Part shown: piece by piece, positions 25,500-35,401 of the stretch
How the letters are laid out: every line of letters begins with the position of its first letter
Position numbering within the stretch: position 1 is the first letter of the stretch
From: Sporodiniella umbellata
Taxonomy: Eukaryota > Mucoromycota > Mucoromycetes > Mucorales > Rhizopodaceae
Assembly (NCBI GenBank): GCA_025677835.1
Contig: JAIXMR010000102.1
Location: 36,268 to 100,267 of the forward strand
Direction of reading: 5' to 3'
DNA: 64,000 bases
Program-made: the position numbers and the translations under genes
Notes under the pieces: generated by a model
Told to the model about the DNA's origin: nothing
The model's input: the letters and a program-made list of their open reading frames with translations, nothing else
The model's database searches: none

Positions 25500-28400
25500 A
25501 TGTCGGTTGTACAGTTAGACCACAAACGCTTTCATAGAAGATTAAGATATCTAGTTTCAAAATGGAAGGTAGAAGAAAAAAATTTGAATTGACAGCTCAT
25601 TTTACTGATCCGACTCATTTCACATCAATTTTGGAGTGTTTAGAATGATACAGAGTCTTTCCAGAATGTGGAGGCAATTGCGATTATTGCTGGTGACGAT
25701 GATTACGAAAATCCTTACAGGAAATCTATTTCTCTACAAGTAATAATAATTTATCATTTGATCACTAGGTTAACGTTCATTTGTAGACTTGGTTATTAGG
25801 CTACCCTTTCTTTCAAACACTTATGATTATTAAACCAGATCAAATGACAGTTATTTGTAGCCAAAAAAAAGCAGATACACTTGACACAGTACGGCAAGGT
25901 GATAAACAGCTGCCTGTCAACATTATTCGTCGAAGCAAGAATGTGGAGGAAAACATCTCTTTGTACAAATCAGTTATCGAAGACTTGAATAATGTAAAAA
26001 AAACACATGAATGTATATATGTATATATATACAGCCGCATGTAACTAGATATTAACTTTAGCTCAAATATTTAGAAAAAGGTGGGCGTAGTCGTAAAAGA
26101 TAAATTCGTAGGCAAAAACATTGAGGAGTGGAAAAAAGCATGCAGCACTTACAACAAGAACTACGAGGAAGTAGATATATCTTCTGCTATTGCTATCTGC
26201 TTATCTGAAAAAGATGAAGAAGAAGTGGTAAATAAGCTTTTTAAAAGAGAGTCAGAGGAATACAACTGAGCCCTTTTTTGTAGAGAGCTGTTCGTGTTGC
26301 AGCAAAAGTAAGCTCCAATTTGATGCAATATTACTTTGTCCCCGAAATGTCTACTTTGATTGACGAGGAAAAGCCAATTACACATGAGAAATTGAGTGAC
26401 ATGACTGAAACTGCTTTAGAAGACCCAAAGTTGATAGCTCGTATAAAGTTGCCACCTGAGGTAAAACAAACGGGAAATATAATCGAGACTAATAAAGCTG
26501 TATGTAACAGGTTGAGAATAAGGATGAATTAGACTGGTGCTATACTCCAATCGTTCAAAGTGGTGGAAAATACGATTTGAGGTCATCCGCAGCCTCTAAC
26601 AACGAAAAGCTCCATGCAGGTGCTATTCTTTGTAGCTTGGGTGTTCGATATAAATTTTACTGCTCCAACATTAGCCGAACTTTTCTTATCGACCCTACCA
26701 AAGTACAAGAAAAGAATTATGAATTTTTATTGGAAGTTCAAAACAAGGTCTTGGATAGCATTAAAGAAGGTGCCAAAATTCGTGACATTTACCAAAAGGC
26801 CTTAAGTCATGTCCGCTCTAAACGGCCAGACCTTGAGAAGAATTTTACAAAAAACGTCGGTTTCGGTATGGGTATTGAATTCCGAGAAGCCAACTATGTG
26901 CTAAACTCTAAGAACATGCGCGAGCTAAAGAGCGGCATGATACTGAATGTGCAAGTTGGGTTTTCCGAGCTTGAGAACACTAAAGCAAAAGACCCTCGCG
27001 GAAGGATATACGCTCTTATGGTTGTCGATACAGTGCGAGTGACTAACGATGTTCCTATTGTGCTTACAGCTGATTGCAGCAAAAAACTGAACAAAATATC
27101 CTACTTTTTTGACGAAGGAGAAGAAAAGGAAACACAGGAAAACGAAAAAGAAGAAAATACTCGCTCTTCTAAGCGGGAACCCTCAATCGCCAAATCAGCC
27201 ATTCTTCGTAGTAAGTTTAGAAGCGAGGATCAAGAAGACGAATCAAAAGAGCAAAAAAGAAAAGAACATCAAAAGCAGCTGTTTGCTCAAAAATTAGCCG
27301 ACGGCCTCGCCAAATACTCTGAATCTTCTGGAAATGATAATGGTGAAGAGAAGCCAGTGTTCCGGCGGTTCGAAAGCTATCGATCAGAAACTAAATTGCC
27401 CAGAGAGGCCAAAAGCCTTAAAATTGTAGTGGACAGAAAGCACAGCTCAATCATTTTGCCTATCTATGGTATGGCTGTTCCTTTTCACATTTCAACTTTA
27501 AAAAATGCAAGCAAAAGTGATGAAGGGGATTTTGTAATGCTCCGTTTAAACTTCTTGACTCCTGGGCAAGCAGGAAGTAAAAAAGAAGATTTTTCATTTG
27601 ATGATGTAAACGCGACATTTGTTCGCGCTTTGACTTTTAGAAGTGCTGATACGCATCGTATGGCTGAAATATTTAAATCAATTACAGATATGAAAAAAGA
27701 AGCCACCAAGAAAGAAACTGAACGCCGAGAAATGGCAGATGTAGTAGAACAAGGTACCCTGAACATTGTCAAAGGCCGGAAGCCTTATCGTCTAGCCGAC
27801 GTCTATGTTCGTCCTCTGACCGAGTCCAAACGTTTGCCTGGTGAGCTTGAAATCCATCAAAATGGTCTCAAATATCAATCCATTCGCTCTGACTCCTCAT
27901 TCAATATTTTATTCAGTAATGTTAAGCACTTGTTCTTTCAGCCTTGCGATAGTGAGTTACTGGTGCTGATCCATGTTCATTTTAAGAACCCAATCTTGAT
28001 TGGCAAAAAGAAAACCAAGGATATACAATTTTATCGCGAAGCATCAGACATTCAATTTGATGAAACAGGAAACAAGAGACGTCGCCACATGTATGGCGAT
28101 GAGGACGAGTTGGCATCGGAGCAGGAGGAGCGTCGCCGTCGAGCACAGCTTAACAAAGAGTTCAAGATATTTGCAGAGAAAATAGCAGAGGCAAGCAATG
28201 GTGCTGTAGAGTTAGATATTCCTTTCCGAGAACTCGGGTTTCAAGGTGTTCCCTTTAGATCAAATGTGCTACTGCAACCTACTACAGATTGCCTTGTACA
28301 TTTGTCCGATCCTCCTTTTCTTTCTATTACTTTAAATGAAGTTGAACTAGTTCATCTTGAACGTGTTCAATTTGGGCTAAAAAACTTTGATATGGTATTT

Positions 28401-29046
28401 GTGTTCAAGGACTTCAATAGAACCCCTGTACACATAAACACAATTCCTATGTCGCAGCTAGACAACGTGAAAGACTGGCTCGAGTAAGTTTTTCAATATT
28501 TGTTAGTTAAAGGCTCATTCGTTTTTATTCTACATAGTTCGGTAGAAGTTGCTTTTACTGAAGGCTCTGTTAACCTCAACTGGAGTATGATTATGAAAAC
28601 AGTCAACGATGACCCAGCAGATTTCTTCAAAAACGGAGGCTGGTCTTTCTTAGGAGGTGGAGGCGATGTAAGCTTTGGGTCAAAACTAGATTTACGTGTG
28701 TATCTTATTCTATAATATCTTTTTAGGATGAAGGCTCAGAAGAAAGTGAGAGTGCAAGCGAGTTTGAAATGAGTGAAGACGGCTTTGAGGAGAGTGAAAG
28801 CGATGTCGAAAGCGAGGCAGACTCACATGCCTCTGAAGATTCTGAAGAATCTGAAGAAATGTCAGACTCTGGTGAAGATTGGGACGATTTAGAAGAAAAC
28901 GCTCGCCAAGGTAATTTAAATTTAAATTCACAGTTAGTTGTAAATATGCATGACTAAATGTGCTTTTAACTTTAGCTGACGAGCGCAAAGCAAAACGAAA
29001 ATTGAACATGGACGATGTAGCTCCTAAGAAGAAGAGTAGACGTTAA
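25500..29046 (+). CDS. SPT16: FACT complex subunit Spt16
   Basis: Nine exons: 25500-25568, 25644-25739, 25787-25993, 26075-26227, 26284-26460, 26511-28483, 28538-28667, 28727-28910 and 28976-29046, giving 1019 aa (yeast Spt16 is 1035). The aminopeptidase-like N-terminal domain shows TWLLGYPFFQTLMII, then KKVGVVVKDKFVGK and DELDWCYTPIVQSGGKYDLR. The middle domain has GMAVPFHISTLKNASKSDEG and the family's PFRSNVLLQPTTDCLVHL-type sequence. After NDDPADFFKNGGWSFL comes the acidic tail (Glu/Ser/Asp-rich), then a basic end KKKSRR. With Pob3/SSRP1 it reorganises nucleosomes for transcription and replication. It lacks peptidase activity in the known family. The end of exon 3 (after 25993) is the least certain splice. 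The BRCT gene starts 90 bp downstream. Confidence 0.96.
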
Positions 29047-29136
29047 ACCTTTTGAATAAATAAAATTACTTGTTTTATAATTAGCGGTTTTTTTAATTAC
29101 TTCTTTTTTTATTGCGCAGCTCTTGAAAACAACAAA

Positions 29137-30039
29137 ATGGCCAATCAACCCTCCATAAATGCAAACTCTTTCTGTTTCAAAAATAAATACTCTGCACCAA
29201 ACAGGCGGCCTAGGAATTTAGCTACAACTTTGAATAAGAAGAGGCGAGTAGAGGCTAACAGTGTCGTAGAAAAGTCGAGATCAAATATGCATAAAGAGAT
29301 TGAAGAGATCCAGATTGCGAGGCCAAGTTCTCTTTTAGAAAACGTTGTTTTATATATAGACAGAAGCGTTATACAGCGACCAAAACTTACTCAGATTGCC
29401 TTGTCCATGGGAGCTCAAGTGAAAGATACAATGGACAAAAAAACAACACATGTTGTACACGGTCCAAAAAAAGGAAATATAATACCTAAAACCATCAAGC
29501 AAGCAGCAGCAAACAATATTTTTCGAGTGTCGCCAAAATGGATAATACAGTGCTACAAACAGCAAGTCCGTCTAGGAATAACTTCGTTCCCCTATGACCT
29601 TGATGAGAACACTGGTATGGGTTTAGCGCAAATAAGTGATGAATCGGACGATCCTTTTGGAATAAAAAATCGCATACCCGATATTGTAGAACGCCCCATT
29701 GAACAGCAGCTGAGAATTGAAAGATTTTTTACCCGACAAGATACAGCTCCTGAAAATGAGATACAAGAACATATCAACAACAAGAACGACGAAGAAAATG
29801 ATGATGAAATCAAAAGAGTGGCTTGCGAACTACGATCGAAACAAATCGAGGAGGCGATCAAAGCAAAAAGAGAAGAGATAGCTATGAATCAATCAAAAGG
29901 CCCTTCCGAATCATTAAGAGAAGGCAGCAGTAAAATCCAGTTACAAAAAAGAAAAAAGCCCACCTTTGGTGTTAATACCGAATTTTTTGAACATGATGGA
30001 ATGAAGATTTGGTATGGTGAACAGTCATATAGACTATAA
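29137..30039 (+). CDS. single-BRCT-domain protein
   Basis: Intronless, 300 aa. One BRCT domain spans about residues 65-153: LLENVVLYIDRSV, then IALSMGAQVKD, the DKKTTHVVHG strand, and the conserved Trp in VSPKWIIQCY. The N-terminus has a likely nuclear signal (LNKKRRVEA). After the domain the chain is acidic and then helical and charged, ending in KPTFGVNTEFFEHDGMKIWY-type sequence. BRCT domains bind phosphoproteins in DNA damage and replication control. The domain looks most like TopBP1/Rad4/Dpb11-type BRCTs, but only one copy is present. SPT16 ends 90 bp upstream, so extra upstream exons are unlikely. Precise role unknown. Confidence 0.8.
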   Translation: MANQPSINANSFCFKNKYSAPNRRPRNLATTLNKKRRVEANSVVEKSRSNMHKEIEEIQIARPSSLLENVVLYIDRSVIQRPKLTQIALSMGAQVKDTMDKKTTHVVHGPKKGNIIPKTIKQAAANNIFRVSPKWIIQCYKQQVRLGITSFPYDLDENTGMGLAQISDESDDPFGIKNRIPDIVERPIEQQLRIERFFTRQDTAPENEIQEHINNKNDEENDDEIKRVACELRSKQIEEAIKAKREEIAMNQSKGPSESLREGSSKIQLQKRKKPTFGVNTEFFEHDGMKIWYGEQSYRL

Positions 30040-30251
30040 AAAATGGAACATCATTTCAGCCATATGCTATACTCTACCTTTCAACAAGTATAGTAAAGCA
30101 TTAAAGGCCACAATTTGTTAAAAAAAAAAAAAAAAAAAACCTTGCAACAGCCCTCAGATAAAACTGGATTTTTGACACCACTTTATTTTTGGTTAAAAAA
30201 AAAAGAGTGACAATCAAGTATTGGGTTTAATTATAATTTATTTATATATGC

Positions 30252-30976
30252 CTAAAAGTATGTTACATTGTGCAAAATGGGAAAGCCGGGATTTCTTATT
30301 GTGAATTCTTCAATAATCCCGTCCATATCCGCATCAATATCGTTTGATGCTTCGATCTAGAAACTCTACTCAGTACAAATAAAAAAATGGGAAAGCTCTA
30401 TGATAGCTTACCATTTGAACCAACTGTAATATAGATCGACCCCCTAATAGTGCATCTTCATGATTATCTCTGATTTCGACGTTGATAACATGTGTACTTT
30501 GATTAAAGTTCTGTCCACGATTGGTCAAATCTGGTTGCATTAGTTATCTACTTTGAACTGCTACTCACACCTACCTTCAACAACAGAGTCAAAGCAACGT
30601 TCTTCACAAGTGATTATTACGTCGTACACGTCTCGAGACTCATGCCAGCGCTGAGGAGCTGTTTTTGTCTTTCGGTTACGATCCAACATGTTTAGAAGGC
30701 CATTCTGAGAGTACAAATTGGGATCCTGCCTTTTCAGTTCTTGGTACACCTGTTCATAAGGCGTTCCAAAAGGATATATATTGGGTTTGTCAATGGATGG
30801 CCCAGGTAAACGAACCATGGTACCGGTGCCGTAAGATTGAACGTTGTATCCTTTTTTTCTTTAAACATTCGATGAGTTTTAAAGGTGAATGGTCCTAGTT
30901 TACATTACTGTAATACATGATGTGCTTCCATAGAGCGGTTTTGGTTACTTGCACAAATGACTGCGTAGCGTGCCAT
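30252..30976 (-). CDS. SSU72: RNA polymerase II CTD phosphatase Ssu72
   Basis: Four exons on the minus strand: 30976-30909, 30858-30575, 30530-30412 and 30356-30252, giving 191 aa, close to human SSU72 (194). The catalytic P-loop is intact ([11 protein letters not shown]-x5-R), followed by [20 protein letters not shown]. Further on are [17 protein letters not shown] and [12 protein letters not shown], which carries the general-acid Asp. The C-terminus ends [11 protein letters not shown] as in the family. Ssu72 removes Ser5/Ser7 phosphate from the CTD and works in the cleavage/polyadenylation machinery and in termination. The start codon is in the short first exon. A dispersed repeat copy begins about 100 bp upstream of it. 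Confidence 0.97.
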
Positions 30977-31079
30977 TTCGTCTTAAAAATGAACAAAATA
31001 AATGTATATTTTTTTTTTTTTGAGCTTGAAGTTATTTAAAAGTGGTTTATTCAGGCAGACATTCGCGTTTTAAATAATC

Positions 31080-31266
31080 CAATGGAAAATATCTCTAGCC
31101 AATAAAATCCTATAAAAATTTAGTCTTGATTTGAGGTTTAGGATAGTTTTCTATTTTGGAATTTATTTAAAATAGTAGTACATCTGAAAGATGAGTATTG
31201 CTGGCCAAGGTAAATATTATAAAACGTTAAATTTTATAAGAAATTTAGTAAAGAAATATATTTTGA
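31080..31266 (-). repeat. dispersed repeat family, copy D (inverted)
   Basis: The reverse complement matches 37678-37955 closely: TATTTACCTTGGCCAGCAAT, then ATCTTTCAGATGTA, TATTTTAAA-AAATT, AAAATAGAAAACTATCCTAA and CTTTTATAG-like/TTTTATTGG blocks in the same order. It is the only copy on the opposite strand. It lies about 104 bp upstream of the SSU72 start codon. Confidence 0.75.
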
Positions 31267-31617
31267 TGTGTTTTCAAGCTTTTTTAGATTAAATCGGACA
31301 GAGGCGTGTTCCAACAATAACAAGAAGCAATCCAAAATCTTTCTTTTTCCTAAACCTCCAAAGAGATAAAAGTTCTAGACATTTTCTTATATATTTAGAC
31401 ATCTCATCCAGTCAAGGCAGTCTGATATCCTTTATTCTTTTTTAATCCTAACTAAGCTACTAGTCTAAAATTTTATAATAAAGAATTAACATATGAAAGA
31501 AAAATAGGTGTAAGTTGCCAGAACTTACAACACACCCTTTTCATTTAATGCTTTTGAAGGAATAAAGCTATCGAGATACATTTCCACTACCGAAGGAATA
31601 GATGAATTGTGATATTT

Positions 31618-31618
<1 letters not shown>

Positions 31619-31654
<36 letters not shown>
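31619..31654 (+). repeat. 36-nt poly(A) homopolymer
   Basis: An uninterrupted run of A. Downstream sequence shows no retro-insert hallmark that I could recognise. It may be a decayed retroposon tail or slippage product. Confidence 0.7.
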
Positions 31655-31655
<1 letters not shown>

Positions 31656-32564
31656 AGTAAATTCATATAAAGAATTATATAATATTTTAGAATTTAGTAC
31701 TAGTTTTGAATTTTACAGAAAAATAAAATAACAATATAATTGTCTATGTATAAATCACCCGAGAATAAAAGATATATGTATAAAATACTATTTATGTATT
31801 TATAAACTGTATCGATTCTCTAAAAGTTCTGTTAGCAGCTACGTACTATCTTTCTATTACGTGATTCTCTTAAATAAATCTTACTATATGTATTATTGGT
31901 GTTTATACTCGTTATCTATATTCTAACAAGCTCTATTTTTTTTTTTTTTTAACTTTTACGTGTCTGTAGATATATATATATGATAATGTTTAAATAAGAT
32001 ATGCAAATCACCACACGCCAAATCTATTAAAAGGTCAAACGCTTCGAATGCTGAGAGACTCAAGAAAACACCAAAAAAAGAGAAGACTAGTTTTTTTTTT
32101 TTTTTTTTTTTTGGTATTGAAGAGGCCCTTTAAAGCTTTTTTCCTATCCGTTAGTGTCAGCCACTGGTCCTTCATTATAACTTCGTGTTCATTGTACTTC
32201 ATTTTATATACTCAGTCCCTTAAAGAAGCAAAACCAACCCGAGATAGCTATACTACTTGCATTACTTCTGACTGTTACACTTTCGACAGTACTCACAAGG
32301 TTTTTTTTTTGCTCCAAGTTCAACTTAAAAAAATTAATAAAAAGGCTGGCTATGTTGAGTCTTGAGGCCGTATGAAAATCTTATAGCAAGTTTGAGTTTG
32401 TTAAAAGTCCATGTTTGGACCTGATGCGTTGTGATAAAATCCTTGTTTTGGCTGGTATTAGGTTTTTTTCAATATTTCTTGAAAATAAAAAGCAATAGAC
32501 TTAATGTGTTCAGATGGTGGTATATACGATATTTATTAAGATGCTCTGGAGATGTTGACATATT

Positions 32565-33794
32565 TCAAACCACAGAAAGATTGTGGGGATATTTTACAAA
32601 GTCTTGATCCAAATCGCTACTGCTGTTTGGGTGCTTGTTTATCTTAATCTTTTGAAATATCTTTTTAAATCCGTTTTTGCTTTTGTTGTTTGTTGCTGTG
32701 GATGAGTTGTTGGTATCGATTGATGATATAGAAAGATTTGAGTTTCTTGACTGTAGAGAAGGGGCGCCCCCTGCTCCCATCAAACCATTGAATTTTTTTT
32801 CTAGAATCATAGATGTTCGAGTTTCCTTATAACATAGGTCACATAGCAAGTCTGTGGTGCGGACTTTGTCTAGATTAGGCCAGCCGGTCTGAGAGGTATG
32901 GCACTTGGCACATTCAAAAGGTATTTGAATGCTTCCCCACCTTGATTCAGCATAACTCTCTGCCTCGGCATATTCGCTCAAAGCCAATCGAAAGAACTTT
33001 ACAAAGTCGCTGTCGTTATGTACAATTTCAGAAAAACCCGTAGTTGTTTTTCTCGCATGCTTCTGAATGGCTTGAATAAAATTTTGGGTGGCTCGAATGG
33101 CATCGGGTAGTTGGTGTTTATCAAAGCCCGACCAAAAGCCATATCCATTTTTGAGCTCAACAACCATACTTTCTGCATGCTTTATTACTATTTCTGCTTC
33201 CTGTTTCTGTAGAGTGAGAGCTTCGATGCTTTTCTGAGAATCATTGATGGACTTTGTTTTGTCTCCGATGGCTTTTTGGATAGAGTCCACAGCGCTTCGA
33301 ACGTTAGACATTTGTTTCTCTGCATCTGAGTTTTTGTCGCGAGCACGGACATACTTTTTTTTGTATTGAGCAGCAACGATAGGCACATTGTAGAAGTTGT
33401 GATACTGCTTCTCCCTCTTGGCTTTCTTGTCCTTTCTCTGATCAGCGTAGTTCCTGACTTCGTTCAGCTCCTGCTCTTGTATTTCGAGTTCTTGTTTTAG
33501 AACTTCTCGCTGATTGCCCAGTTGATATACATCGTTCTCTAGAAACTTGATTTCTCCAGTTGATTTATTCGAAAGTTGTCGACGGGAATATATTTCTTTG
33601 TTATACAGACTTTCTGCAATGGTTGATATTTGGTAATATTTTAGGTTCAGTTTTCGCCTTATTTCTATCTCTTCCTCTATTTCTCGAAGAATGCCCATCA
33701 TCAGCTTAAAAGAATTCTGTTTTTTTGACGCTAAAGATACAACCAAGTCTGCCGTACTCAAGCTAACAGGATAGTTGACTTTTTGATCAGTCAT
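32565..33794 (-). CDS. coiled-coil protein with GATA-like C4 zinc finger
   Basis: Intronless, 409 aa, family not recognised. Residues about 30-215 are Glu/Lys/Gln-rich with long helical, probably coiled-coil, segments, followed by a helical region to about 290. A C-x2-C-x19-C-x2-C motif is present (Cys295, 298, 318, 321), reading CAKCHTSQTGWPNL then LLCDLC. It resembles a GATA finger in spacing and in the central Trp, but the rest differs. The C-terminal 85 residues are Ser/Asn-rich and then Lys-rich. BAR-like membrane binding is possible for the coiled-coil part but is not shown by the sequence. The gene is clearly real: length, codon structure and a single clean frame all support it. Confidence 0.75.
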   Translation of the reverse strand: MTDQKVNYPVSLSTADLVVSLASKKQNSFKLMMGILREIEEEIEIRRKLNLKYYQISTIAESLYNKEIYSRRQLSNKSTGEIKFLENDVYQLGNQREVLKQELEIQEQELNEVRNYADQRKDKKAKREKQYHNFYNVPIVAAQYKKKYVRARDKNSDAEKQMSNVRSAVDSIQKAIGDKTKSINDSQKSIEALTLQKQEAEIVIKHAESMVVELKNGYGFWSGFDKHQLPDAIRATQNFIQAIQKHARKTTTGFSEIVHNDSDFVKFFRLALSEYAEAESYAESRWGSIQIPFECAKCHTSQTGWPNLDKVRTTDLLCDLCYKETRTSMILEKKFNGLMGAGGAPSLQSRNSNLSISSIDTNNSSTATNNKSKNGFKKIFQKIKINKHPNSSSDLDQDFVKYPHNLSVV

Positions 33795-35401
33795 TCTAAA
33801 CTAAAAAATATAATAAAATAAAATAAAAACTAAAAAAAAAAAAAAAAAAAAAAAAAAGGGTATGAAACAAAAATAGCTCAAGTAACTCTTGACGTATAAC
33901 AAAAACAGTGCCAAGGGTCGGAGAATAAAATTGCAACGGCAATGACACTTGTCTATTCGCGGAGAGCAGTTGAAACTGTAGAAGGTAATTCAGTTTAGCA
34001 GTATATAAAACAAATATTAAAGAACCAACCGATTCGAGTTTTTGAATCCTATAAGAATACGAGATAGTACTATATTAAATCGTCATATCGTAAGCGCTAT
34101 TTACTTATATAAAACAATTCCCATTTAGGTAAACCATAACATTTTCCATAATTATTCTTTTACAAAACAGAAGCTAATTTGATATAAGATTTACTGGAGC
34201 TTTTATTCTTAGATTCAGAGACAATTTTCTATGTAGCAAACAAGTTTGTGTTTCTCTGTAGTTAATAAAAGTGAACCGATTTTTATTATTGCTGGAAAAA
34301 GTATGGTGATGTTGAGAGAGCGGGCTTTTTTTTTTAAAAAAAAAAAAAAACTTTAACCACTGGGTTGTCGCGCTGGAGTACTCAAGTATCCTAAGCGAGG
34401 TGTCCATATCTACACCCTTATTTGATTTATCAGTTGAACACAGTGAAATTCAAACGAAGGAGCTGAAGGTGCTAAGGGCTCGATTTCTTTTTATTTAAAA
34501 TATTTGTGGGATTGTCGTATTTAATTTATTGACATGTATCTCTTTATATTGTTAGTTGTTTTATTCGAAATACTTGTGTTTATGCACTTTTATAGTTACG
34601 CACTACTTAATGTTTATTGGAAAAAAAAAAATAGGGCACTGTTAAATGTCATTCAATAGGACAACAGAATCTACTCAACTGAAAACGGAGGTGTGTATCC
34701 CATTATTCAACACTAGGGAGCATGTCTCTAACCTATTTAATTTAAAGAAAACATGTCAAAATCCATTTCTCTTACGCTTCTTATAAAGGTTAGTTTTTTA
34801 TGTCTAAACCTTATATAGCATTTATCTTGGCCAGCAATACTTAACTTTTAGATTTATTACCTCTTCCATTTTTAAATAAATTTCAAAATAGAGAACTACT
34901 CTAAGTCCCAAATCAAGTCTAAGCTTTTATAGAAATACAGGGTTTTATTCGTGAGGGATATCTTTTTAGCATGTCATACAATACTTATCAAAAACAAAAT
35001 GTCTCGACTGCTCTCTTTAGAGTAAAAATTTGACAGTGGCTTTTCATATACACATACAAAAGAGTTTTTTCTAGAGTATTGTTTCTAGTATAACATTTTT
35101 TAAAAAAAAAAATAAAAAGAAACTAGTCTATGGCAAATTCTCTTTAGTTTAAAATGGTTTGTTGCTGGAATCAACTTTCTAATTTTTTTTAAAAAAAATT
35201 GTTGGCTTGGGCGCTTAGTTTTCAACACTTTTGTATAGTGAATACGATCTTCGAAAAAGCATAAACCCTTTTGAATAACTTTTTAGGTTGACGAAGGTGG
35301 GTAATAGTCAAATAGTGACTTTCCATTTGGTTTACTAGATCTATTTTGCATTGTTTTACACATAGCTAACAATTTTTTTTTTTTTTTTTACAAATCAGAA
35401 G
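33795..35401. other. gene-free region with repeat and T/A palindromes
   Basis: It contains a poly(A) run just upstream of the coiled-coil gene (about 33833-33857), a copy of the dispersed repeat (34717-34985) and three TnAn palindromic junctions (34326-34350, 35096-35112, 35183-35198). No coding gene is supported. Confidence 0.55.
34717..34985 (+). repeat. dispersed repeat family, copy B
   Basis: Co-linear with 37678-37955. Shared blocks include GTCTCTA-CCTATTTAAT, CTTCTTATAAAG, CTTGGCCAGCAATACTTA, GAT-TATTACCTCTTC, AAAATAGA-AACTA-, and CTTTTATAGAAATACA--GTTTTATT. There is no ORF or terminal inverted repeat. Ends are approximate. Confidence 0.75.

Larger units (their letters stand above)
30977..32564. 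other. gene-free region with repeat and long poly(A)
   Basis: This holds the SSU72 promoter at the left, an inverted copy of the dispersed repeat (31080-31266) and a 36-nt A homopolymer (31619-31654). A frame at 32048-32365 is T-run driven and not credible as a gene. Nothing else was recognised. Confidence 0.55.

Noticed and set aside
31619..31654. Poly(A) tract as evidence of a SINE
   Set aside because: No target-site duplication or internal promoter boxes were visible next to it.
32048..32365. 105-codon plus-strand frame
   Set aside because: Built around a long T-run (poly-Phe) and without any domain; looks random.
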